64,000 nucleotides of DNA from positions 2,728,001 to 2,792,000 of the forward strand of contig CP102255.1 of assembly GCA_025146135.1 (NCBI GenBank). Direction: 5' to 3'. Of this stretch, positions 8,020 to 14,960 are shown one piece after another (positions within the stretch are counted from its first letter, which is position 1; each line of letters opens with the position of its first letter). Below the pieces are notes generated by a model. That model made no database searches. It saw only the letters and a list, made by a program, of their open reading frames with translations, and was not told the DNA's origin. The DNA comes from Anaerotruncus colihominis (GTDB taxonomy: Bacteria > Bacillota > Clostridia > Oscillospirales > Ruminococcaceae). The translations under genes and the position numbers were made by a program.

Positions 8020-8304
8020 GTGAGTTTACCTAATATTTTCAAAGCATTAAGTGATCCTGTCCGACGGGAGATACTACTGAAACTAAAACAAAAACGGAAG
8101 ATGTCAGCCGGTGAAATTGCCGCAGAATTTGACTTAACTAATGCCACTATTTCATACCACCTTTCTACTCTAAAAAAGGCTGATTTGATTTTTGAAACGC
8201 GTTATCAGAAATACATCTATTATGAAATCAATACATCGGTATTTGAAAGTGTTGTTATGTGGCTTATGCAATTTCAGGAGGATAAAGATGAACCCCAAAA
8301 ATAA
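8020..8304 (+). CDS. SdpR-type ArsR-family repressor
   Basis: 94 aa, GTG start after AAAGGTG. It is a winged-helix ArsR protein: IFKALSDPVRREILLKL is the hallmark N-terminus, and SAGEIAAEFDLTNATISYHLSTLKKADLI is the helix-turn-helix region up to the recognition helix. There are no metal-binding cysteines, which fits the SdpR branch rather than metal sensors. In Bacillus subtilis SdpR represses its own operon with sdpI until the toxin SdpC arrives. Here an SdpI-like gene overlaps its 3' end by 17 bases, the same pairing. Duplicate operators flank its promoter. Confidence 0.88.
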   Translation: MSLPNIFKALSDPVRREILLKLKQKRKMSAGEIAAEFDLTNATISYHLSTLKKADLIFETRYQKYIYYEINTSVFESVVMWLMQFQEDKDEPQK

Positions 8305-8884
8305 ACGAACCTTGTTTCTGACAAGTACAATTTGCATTATTTTGTCCATCGTAGCATTCGCTCTATCCCACATGGGCGGTGCCAGTAACGAAAACTATAT
8401 TCTGCTCTATGTGATTGCCGTTTTGCTGAATATTGTTCTGAACCTTGCGCTTAGTATCAAAATTGCTTCGACAAACGGAGCCAAGGCGTTAGTGTCTTTG
8501 GGCAAATGGATTATGCCGATTGCGGGAGTTGTATATTTGATCCCGCAGGTATATTCCGTACTGTTTCCCGCTAAGACTATGCAAGATACTTATTGGTATG
8601 TCTTTATTGGCATTTTGTTTATTGTCAGCGGCAATTATTTTCCAAAAAACCACATCAATCCCTATATCGGGCTAAAGTTTCCATGGTTATTCAATGATGA
8701 AGAAGGCTGGTACAAGACGCATCGGCTGGGTAGCTACACATGGATATTAGCCGGTATTGTCAGCATTCTTCATCCACTACACAATCTTGTTTTTGTAACC
8801 GTTCCGTTAATCATTTTTCTGGTTGGCGTTGTCCCACTGGTCTATTCGCTTGTCCTCTATTTTAAGAGGAAACGAAGCAATTAA
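8288..8884 (+). CDS. SdpI-family immunity-type membrane protein
   Basis: 198 aa. ATG at 8288 follows CAGGAGG and lies inside the repressor gene. About six hydrophobic segments are visible. The loop GNYFPKNHINPYIGLKFPW followed by W..THR is the SdpI signature. SdpI proteins protect the membrane against the SDP killing peptide and act in signalling to SdpR. Unlike B. subtilis SdpI, the DUF1648 part is not fused here but encoded by the next gene. Whether it gives immunity to a peptide or serves a general stress role is open. Confidence 0.85.
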   Translation: MNPKNKRTLFLTSTICIILSIVAFALSHMGGASNENYILLYVIAVLLNIVLNLALSIKIASTNGAKALVSLGKWIMPIAGVVYLIPQVYSVLFPAKTMQDTYWYVFIGILFIVSGNYFPKNHINPYIGLKFPWLFNDEEGWYKTHRLGSYTWILAGIVSILHPLHNLVFVTVPLIIFLVGVVPLVYSLVLYFKRKRSN

Positions 8885-8898
8885 AGGAGGTAATACTT

Positions 8899-9207
8899 AT
8901 GAAGTCCGCAACAAAGCATATTGTTATCAGCACCATTTTGTGTGCATTGACGCTGGTAGTCTTTCTCGCTTTCTATAACCGCCTGCCGGCGTCTATCCCC
9001 GTCCACTTTGATTCTGCCGGAGTTGCAAATTCTTTCTGGCCCCGCAATGTTGTAGTGTTCGGCGTCCCTGTGGCTTGTGTCCTGCTGAACCTCATTTCTG
9101 GCTTTACCGTCAGCCAGAAAGAGAATGCAAAGCCGTATATGTACTATATCATGGCTGTTGTTGCATTCGTAGCAACGGGCATCATGATCTATTTGGGGAT
9201 GAAGTGA
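8899..9207 (+). CDS. DUF1648 membrane protein
   Basis: 102 aa, RBS AAAGGAGG. The pattern YNRLPASIPVHFDSAGVANSF after a first transmembrane helix is the DUF1648 signature, with two further hydrophobic segments. DUF1648 is the N-terminal half of many SdpI proteins, so the pair here represents a split SdpI. It lies 14 bases after the SdpI-like gene in one operon. Confidence 0.82.
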   Translation: MKSATKHIVISTILCALTLVVFLAFYNRLPASIPVHFDSAGVANSFWPRNVVVFGVPVACVLLNLISGFTVSQKENAKPYMYYIMAVVAFVATGIMIYLGMK

Positions 9208-9294
9208 ATTGCCCCAACAAGAACTTTGATGGCGGAACGGTTATTTTTTTTGAATGTCATTTTGAATTTTTTCTAAATAAAGGCAAGGAATGCT

Positions 9295-10029
9295 ATGTTA
9301 CAAATCAAGAACTTATCCAAAAGCTACGGTGCGAAAAAGGCTGTAAGCAACCTTAGTTTTGTCGTGGAAGATGGCGACATAATGGGCTTCATCGGAAAGA
9401 ATGGAGCTGGCAAAACCACAACATTGAAAGCCTGTTTAGGTATCATCGGCATTGACGAGGGAGAAATCCTTTTGGATGGAACTTCTGTCCTCAAAAAACC
9501 GATGGCTTGTAAGCGGAAGATGGCGTATGTGCCAGATAATCCCCAGCTTGACGAGTATATGACTGGATTGCAGTATCTCAATTTTATCTGTGACATTTAC
9601 GAAGTACCGTCCAAGATGCGGAAACAAAACTTCGAGAAATTGGCCTCGGCTTTTCAGGTGGGGCCGCATTTGAATAACTTGATTTCCTCTTACTCCCACG
9701 GCATGAAACAGAAACTTGCGCTGATTGCCGCCTTTTCGCACACGCCTAAACTGCTGATATTGGATGAACCTTTCGTTGGATTAGACCCGGAGGCATTTGT
9801 GATCCTGAAAGAGCAGATGAAAGAACTCTGTGCAAGTGGAAATTCTGTTCTGTTTTCAAGCCATATTCTTGATGTGGTAGAAAAGGTGTGCAATAAAGTG
9901 TCCGTTATTAAGCATGGACAATTACTGTATTCCGGCAGAACGACAGAAATCGTTGGAACAAAGGGTTTAGAAGAAGTATTTATGGAGATGAATGGCGATG
10001 AAATTTCTGTTACCCCTACTAAGGAATAA
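9295..10029 (+). CDS. ABC transporter ATP-binding protein
   Basis: 244 aa. Walker A GKNGAGKTTT (near residue 35), signature YSHGMKQKLAL (near 131) and Walker B LLILDEPFVGLDP (near 153) are all intact. It belongs to the BcrA/YtrB-like group of peptide- or drug-export ATPases that pair with ABC-2 permeases. It follows the SdpI genes by 87 bases and overlaps the next permease by about 38 bases. Since the partner permease is truncated, the transporter may no longer work. Confidence 0.85.
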   Translation: MLQIKNLSKSYGAKKAVSNLSFVVEDGDIMGFIGKNGAGKTTTLKACLGIIGIDEGEILLDGTSVLKKPMACKRKMAYVPDNPQLDEYMTGLQYLNFICDIYEVPSKMRKQNFEKLASAFQVGPHLNNLISSYSHGMKQKLALIAAFSHTPKLLILDEPFVGLDPEAFVILKEQMKELCASGNSVLFSSHILDVVEKVCNKVSVIKHGQLLYSGRTTEIVGTKGLEEVFMEMNGDEISVTPTKE

Positions 10030-10714
10030 TATTTTGCAGCTATCTCATGCCAATCAGCTTCGATATGCAGATACAAAGAACCGCACAAAAACGATCACTT
10101 TGTATATGCTTATAGCAGCGATCCTAATGGGATTGCTTGCATACCTGATTTACTCCTTGAAAATCATTTATTCTATTGCGTGGTCGTTGGAGGAAGTAGT
10201 GACGGAACTTGTTATTCCTATGGTTCTGATCTGCGTGAGCCTTAATATTGCGATTAGTGTTTTTTGGGGAAGTGGCCTGCTCCTTAGCGATACTAATATT
10301 GACAGTATGCTTGCACTCCCAATTCCGCTGCGTACATTGATACTCTCCAAATTGACTGTCCTGTTTATGGTAGAAGTCGCCCTTACTGTGGCGCTGCTGC
10401 TTCCTATGATGGTGCTGTTTGGCCTGACCGCAGATATGGGATTTCCGTTTTATCTAATTGTGCTTGGAATAACAATCATCTTTCCTGTCATTCCCGGTCT
10501 TTTGGGAACAATGATCGGAACACAGATTTACCGCATCTTGAAAAGTTCCTCTGCTCGTATCGCCCGACTAAAGGCAGCGGCGGCTATTCTGGTTTTGTTT
10601 GCATTTATGATCTTTATGTTCTGCAAATTCCCTGATATAGCTGCCGGAAATTTTGGGGATGTTATTTCTACCTCGACTTTTACACTTTATGCAGACCAGT
10701 ATATTCACCGATAA
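9992..10714 (+). pseudogene. Truncated ABC-2 type permease
   Basis: 240 aa with about five hydrophobic segments (TLYMLIAAILMGLLAYLIYSL to AAAILVLFAFMIFMF). Permeases of this type paired with BcrA-like ATPases are usually well over 500 aa when they carry this N-terminal arrangement, so the C-terminal half seems missing. The frame stops soon after a join to unrelated sequence that encodes a DUF3887-like tail in another frame. I interpret this as a deletion or rearrangement junction near 10690-10715. Confidence 0.6.
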
Positions 10715-10940
10715 CAATCCAGCAGTAGACGCATCGACCTTTGAAGCAAGCGGTGAAATAATTGAAACCTATGGTACTTTTGAAAGCTATGGCAATGTAT
10801 CGTATGTAGCTGACAAGACCGATGACGGGATCGAATTTGTACGAGTTATTCAAATTGCAAATTATGAAAAAGGAAAACTAACCTTTACGGCAAGTTTCTT
10901 TGAGGACGGTTCTGTGGCTGGGTTTAGGCTGGCTGATTGA
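10683..10940 (+). pseudogene. Orphan C-terminal piece of a DUF3887-like protein
   Basis: From the junction a second frame encodes about 80 residues that look like the end of a secreted DUF3887 domain (ETYGTFESYGNVSYVADK, then YEKGKLTFTASFFEDGSVAGF). It has no start of its own with an RBS. It fuses out of frame with the truncated permease and is best seen as a gene fragment left by recombination. Confidence 0.5.
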
Positions 10941-11174
10941 AAAAGATATTATGTGATCTACTGTGATCTGCGCTACGGCTCTAAAATACGAGTACGAACA
11001 CGCTCAACCGAACCTCAAGATCAGAGTGGGCCTTAATACTAGTTCAAACACATTCTTCAAGCGTGTAAGGTTGACTTGACATCAACCAAGCAAATGGTAT
11101 AAGCGGTATTACTTCCGCTTTCGTTGGTTGTACTTATACTCGCACCGATGTATTTTGTCGAAACCATTTTTGCA
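10941..11174. other. Decayed sequence between gene fragments
   Basis: No frame, RBS or known RNA recognised. Small inverted motifs such as AAGCGG/CCGCTT occur. It probably consists of remnants from the rearrangement that truncated the flanking genes. Confidence 0.4.
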
Positions 11175-11452
11175 CTCATTCTTTTTCAATGGATAGCCTC
11201 TATAAAACTTTTCTTTGGGAAAGTGCATATTACGGGATTATTGCCTCTGTGATTGGAAGCGTGCTGGGATATGTTTGTACAATCTTCATTGAGGCGGCTA
11301 CGAGCGATACCCTCCAGCTTGTTGCAATTCCTGTCATACCCATTCTTGAAGCAACCCTCTTGGCAGTAGGAGCCTGCTTGATGGCGACAGCAATTCCGCT
11401 GCGGAAAATTTCAAAAATGAGTATTGTGGATTCGATTGAAACGGTTGAGTAG
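11175..11452 (+). pseudogene. C-terminal remnant of an FtsX/MacB-type permease
   Basis: The frame encodes DSLYKTFLWESAYYGIIAS, then two hydrophobic helices and an ending (IPLRKISKMSIVDSIE) typical of the last two membrane segments of an FtsX-domain permease. The rest of the gene is absent and no RBS precedes it. It resembles the ends of the large permeases of the next module only in general fold. Confidence 0.6.
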
Positions 11453-11639
11453 AACACTATTTTTTGAACTGTCCGAACTTTCTAATATTTTGTGGACATT
11501 TAGGTTTTAGAATGACCTTATCAGTGAAAGCAGGTGGATAAAGGAGCTTTTGTCTATTTGCTGTGCTGATTCTGGTACAGTTGGCGGCCACTGGCACAAC
11601 AGTTTTCCGCATTTACCCCAAGCAAAGGAGGCGAACAAT

Positions 11640-12062
11640 ATGGGCAAAATTTTAATATTATCCGTCACTGACCACGAAGAACATATACTCAATAAAATTA
11701 TGGAAACTATCGCAAACGAGCCGAAGCTTAACCATATTGCGCCTCCTCTCCCTTGCAACATTCTTTCTTTTAAAAATCTGGAAATCCGGCTGAAGGAGCA
11801 GACAGTATCCTGCAGAGATCAACTTGTCACTTTGACTCACCATGAGTTTGCTGTCCTTACATATCTGGCTCGTCATCCCGGCTGGGTATTCTCAGCCAGC
11901 CAGATTTATGAGGCCGTATGGGATAGAGACGGTGAACACTGCGGTACCGCTGTTGCCAGCGTCATCGGTCAAATCCGGCGCAAGTTGACGCCAGATACAC
12001 CAAAGGGTGGCTATATCCGCACCGTACCGGGCAGTGGATATAAATTTGAATCCGTGATATAG
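11640..12062 (+). CDS. Receiver-less OmpR-type winged-helix protein, copy 1
   Basis: 140 aa, RBS AAAGGAGG. Residues ~55-140 are a complete Trans_reg_C winged helix (LTHHEFAVLTYLARHPGWVFS, then IGQIRRKLTPD, GYIRTV and GSGYKF). The N-terminus (GKILILSVTDHEEHILNKIM) looks like the first strand and helix of a receiver domain, but the acidic pocket and phospho-Asp are missing. It should bind DNA without phosphorylation control. Three close paralogs occur at 23843, 26571 and 30960 (minus). All stand at borders of cargo modules. Role, perhaps regulation of the cargo or a recombination by-product, is unknown. Confidence 0.75.
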   Translation: MGKILILSVTDHEEHILNKIMETIANEPKLNHIAPPLPCNILSFKNLEIRLKEQTVSCRDQLVTLTHHEFAVLTYLARHPGWVFSASQIYEAVWDRDGEHCGTAVASVIGQIRRKLTPDTPKGGYIRTVPGSGYKFESVI

Positions 12063-12108
12063 GAAACGCCGGACATATGCCGCTTGGCTCTGTCCGGCGC
12101 TTCGTTTT
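12063..12108 (+). terminator. Terminator after winged-helix copy 1
   Basis: CGCCGGACA pairs with TGTCCGGCG within a longer imperfect stem (GAAA/TTCG ends), followed by TTTTATAT. Confidence 0.75.
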
Positions 12109-12218
12109 ATATAAAACAAGGCTACAAGTATTACTTCCTTGCGTTGATTGAGCGAAGAAATTATAATTGAGGAATCACAGAAATCCACATAATTTATATT
12201 CTATGAAAAAACAAGTAG

Positions 12219-12365
12219 GAAAAATGGGGTGTTACCTCAAGGCAGACCAATTATTTGTGTACCGGTGGGCGTATCCCCGGTGCTGTGAAGATGGCTACCA
12301 TTTGGCTGATTCCCAAGGATGCGGAGAAACCGGCAGACCGCCGTTTCAAAAATACAAAAAAATAA
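12219..12365 (+). pseudogene. Remnant of a small HTH gene like that at 36152-36340
   Basis: The frame encodes EKWGVTSRQTNYLCTGGRI, then PGAVKMATIWLIPKDAEKPADRR and a short basic tail to TAA. This matches the intact 62-aa HTH protein on the minus strand (EKWGVTPRRVNYYCAGGRI ... GVWLIPKTAEKP). A TAG precedes it in frame at 12216 and the N-terminal start region is lost. Like the intact copy, it sits directly upstream of a response-regulator gene. Hence both two-component modules once began with this gene. Confidence 0.7.
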
Positions 12366-12374
12366 TCCTCTCGT

Positions 12375-12426
12375 GAGGTTTCTGTGACATTTTGATGCTA
12401 CACTAAGAATGAAGGAGTGTGATACA
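12375..12426 (+). promoter_or_regulatory. Promoter region of the two-component operon
   Basis: CTCGTGAGGTTTCTGTGACATTTTGATGCTACACT contains a TGTGACATTT half-site identical to that in the transporter operators at 14162 and 17701, with a TACACT -10 candidate. The response regulator may therefore control its own operon as well as the transporters. Confidence 0.5.
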
Positions 12427-13110
12427 ATGCGAATTTTAGTAGTCGAGGATGACCGACTTTTGAATAATACTTTGTGCTATAACCTGGATACTGCGGGCTA
12501 TGCCGTGGACTCTGCATTGACAAAATCAGCAGCCAGCAACTTTCTGACCAAGCAGGACTATGACTTGATCGTGCTGGATGTAAACCTGCCGGATGGGAAT
12601 GGCTTTGATTTCTGCCGTGAGGTAAAGGAGCGCCGGCCGGATACAGCGGTGATCTTCCTGACTGCAAATGATATGGAGAGCGATATGCTCAAAGGTTATG
12701 AGCTGGGCGCAGAGGACTATGTGACCAAGCCATTTCCTATGAGCGTCTTTCAAAAAAAGCTGTCCGTGGTGCTGGGGCGGCTGGCGAAACAGTCTGGCGG
12801 CGATTGCTATGAGGATGGCGCACTATCCATCAATTTCTCGGAGATGACTGCTTCCTTGTCCAGCAAGCCGTTGGTGTTCACTCCGTTAGAATACCGGCTG
12901 TTGAAAATTCTGACCAAAAACCCGCAGAATGTTTTGACCAGGCAGGTACTGCTTGAAAAGCTGTGGGATGCCGATGGGAACTTTGTGGATGAACACGCCC
13001 TGACTGCGGCCATCAGCCGGGTGCGGAACAAAATTGAAACGGAGGGCCGCCAGTACATCAAGACGGTGTACGGCATGGGCTATATGTGGATCGGAGGGGC
13101 ACCGAAATGA
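12427..13110 (+). CDS. OmpR-family response regulator of a BceR-like system
   Basis: 227 aa. ATG at 12427 lies after GAAGGAG. The receiver domain has the acidic pair E7/D8-D9, phospho-acceptor D51 in LIVLDVNLPDG, and K in VTKPF. A C-terminal winged helix ends in GMGYMWIGG. It is transcribed with the kinase (ATGA overlap) and lies just upstream of duplicated transporters whose promoters share an inverted repeat, as in peptide-antibiotic sensing systems (BceRS, VraRS-like). It is likely the activator that binds AATGTCACA-N4-TGTGACATT. Confidence 0.9.
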   Translation: MRILVVEDDRLLNNTLCYNLDTAGYAVDSALTKSAASNFLTKQDYDLIVLDVNLPDGNGFDFCREVKERRPDTAVIFLTANDMESDMLKGYELGAEDYVTKPFPMSVFQKKLSVVLGRLAKQSGGDCYEDGALSINFSEMTASLSSKPLVFTPLEYRLLKILTKNPQNVLTRQVLLEKLWDADGNFVDEHALTAAISRVRNKIETEGRQYIKTVYGMGYMWIGGAPK

Positions 13111-14138
13111 ATATGCGAAAACTCTCCATCAACAAAGCCTGCGTCCTTTGGGGAACGCTTTTGCTGCTGGCGGTTGGCGCAGTCTGCGCCGCTGTTTATC
13201 TGCTGACCCAGAATATAACCGCTGTCCGGTGTGTGTTCCTGTTCAGTCTCTTTGTACTGCTCTGCGTTATCTTCTTTGTGGCCCTGATCCGCCGGAAGCT
13301 GGTTCGGTTCTCCGATGCCTTTTGTGGTCAGATGGATGATATGCTCTCCGGGGATATACAGCCCAAGCAGACGGTTGAGGAAGAAAGCCTGTTCTATAAA
13401 ATCAACTATCGGCTGGGGCGGTTGTACGAGGTCATGCAGGAAAATAAAAACAGCATCGCAAAGGAACGGGCTGACCTGCAAGAGCTGATCTCTGACATCT
13501 CCCATCAAGTCAAGACCCCGATTGCCAACTTGAAGATGATCAACAACACGCTGCTTGAAAACGAGGTCCCCCCGCAGAAGCAAAAGGAATTTCTGACAGC
13601 TCAGGCCAGCCAGCTTGATAAGCTGGACTTCCTCATGCAAGCTATGATTAAGACTTCCCGCCTGGAAACAGGAGTCATTTCGCTGGAGCAAAAACAGCAG
13701 CCGGTTTATGATACCCTTGCCGCTGCCCTGGGCGGGATTTTGCTCAATGCCGAAAAGAAACAAATAGATGTGCAGGTGGAATGCCCGGAGCATTTGGATG
13801 CACGCCATGATAGAAAATGGACAAGCGAAGCCCTGTTCAACATTCTGGATAACGCAGTGAAGTACACCCCGGCAGGCGGGCAGATTCGTGTGTCGGTGGA
13901 AGGCTGGGAAATGTATGTGAAGATCGACATTGCCGACACTGGCATCGGCATTTCAGAGCAGCACCAGGGGACGATTTTCAAACGGTTTTACCGGGAAGAT
14001 GCGGTGCATGATGTGGACGGTATTGGGATTGGCCTGTATCTGGCCCGCGAGATCGTGACTTTGCAGGGCGGTTATATCAGGGTGGCGTCCGAGGTCGGGA
14101 AAGGCTCAACCTTTTCTGTTTTCCTGCTCCGAAAGTAG
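13107..14138 (+). CDS. Sensor histidine kinase with short periplasmic loop (BceS-like)
   Basis: 343 aa starting at the ATG that overlaps the regulator stop. Two N-terminal membrane helices (about 11-34 and 41-61) with only a few residues between them define an intramembrane-sensing kinase. H133 in the box DISHQVKTP is the phosphorylation site. The N box (NILDNAVKYTP) and G boxes (DTGIGI, GIGIGLYL) complete the catalytic domain. Kinases of this type usually sense flux through their partner ABC transporter, which matches the transporter genes that follow. Confidence 0.9.
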   Translation: MNMRKLSINKACVLWGTLLLLAVGAVCAAVYLLTQNITAVRCVFLFSLFVLLCVIFFVALIRRKLVRFSDAFCGQMDDMLSGDIQPKQTVEEESLFYKINYRLGRLYEVMQENKNSIAKERADLQELISDISHQVKTPIANLKMINNTLLENEVPPQKQKEFLTAQASQLDKLDFLMQAMIKTSRLETGVISLEQKQQPVYDTLAAALGGILLNAEKKQIDVQVECPEHLDARHDRKWTSEALFNILDNAVKYTPAGGQIRVSVEGWEMYVKIDIADTGIGISEQHQGTIFKRFYREDAVHDVDGIGIGLYLAREIVTLQGGYIRVASEVGKGSTFSVFLLRK

Positions 14139-14160
14139 CGCCGACACGCCCCCAAAATTG

Positions 14161-14270
14161 AAATGTCACAGACTTGTGACATTTGGGGCCGAATTTAGCG
14201 GAAATTTTTTGTGGCTCGTGACATTTCTGTGAGGTTTGGTCGTTACAATGGGTTTATCAAAAAGAAAGGA
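14161..14270 (+). promoter_or_regulatory. Operator and promoter of transporter copy 1
   Basis: AATGTCACA (14162-14170) and TGTGACATT (14175-14183) form a 9-base inverted repeat with a 4-base spacer. Downstream a TGACATTTCTGTGAGG element and TACAAT (14244-14249) give the promoter. The same block recurs almost unchanged at 17701-17809. Confidence 0.75.
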
Positions 14271-14281
14271 TGGTGTTCTTT

Positions 14282-14947
14282 ATGAGCATTTTGCAAACGA
14301 CTGAACTGAAAAAATATTATGGCGCAGAGCCGAACATTACCAGAGCCTTGGATGGTGTGACCCTCTCCATAGAAAAGGGCGAATTTGTAGCCATCGTGGG
14401 AACCTCCGGCAGCGGTAAATCCACGCTGCTGAACATGATCGGTGGATTGGATGTGCCCACCTCCGGCCAGGTGGTCGTGGATGGCAAGGAGTTGTCCAAA
14501 CTCAAAGACGAGGAACTGACCGTTTTCCGCAGGAGAAAGATCGGCTTTATTTTCCAAAACTACAATCTTGTGCCGGTGCTGAATGTCTTCGAAAACATTG
14601 TGCTGCCTGTGGAGTTGGACGGAAACAAGGTAGACAAGAAGTTTATGAACGAAGTGGTGCAGATGCTGGGGCTGGAGGATAAGCTGAACAATATGCCCAA
14701 TAACCTCTCCGGCGGCCAGCAGCAGCGCGTAGCCATTGCCCGCGCCTTGGTGTCGAAGCCCGCTATCGTACTGGCTGATGAACCCACCGGCAACTTGGAC
14801 AGCAAGACCAGCGCCGATGTGCTGGGGCTTCTGAAAACCACAAGTCAGAAATTCCACCAGACTCTTGTGATGATCACCCATAACAGTGAGATCGCCCAGC
14901 TTGCTGACCGCATTATTCGGATCGAGGATGGCAAAATCGTGCAGTAA
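14282..14947 (+). CDS. ABC transporter ATPase, copy 1 (MacB/BceA type)
   Basis: 221 aa. Walker A GTSGSGKST (K46), signature LSGGQQQR and Walker B IVLADEPTGNLDS are intact. This is the short, lone nucleotide-binding subunit of type VII (MacB/Lol/Bce) transporters. ATG at 14282 is preferred to the ATG at 14270, which overlaps the AAAGGA ribosome site. The permease starts 13 bases later. It differs from copy 2 at only about 20 residues by eye. Likely role: energising removal or sensing of peptide antibiotics at the membrane. Confidence 0.9.
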   Translation: MSILQTTELKKYYGAEPNITRALDGVTLSIEKGEFVAIVGTSGSGKSTLLNMIGGLDVPTSGQVVVDGKELSKLKDEELTVFRRRKIGFIFQNYNLVPVLNVFENIVLPVELDGNKVDKKFMNEVVQMLGLEDKLNNMPNNLSGGQQQRVAIARALVSKPAIVLADEPTGNLDSKTSADVLGLLKTTSQKFHQTLVMITHNSEIAQLADRIIRIEDGKIVQ

Positions 14948-14960
14948 AGGGGGCGGGACT

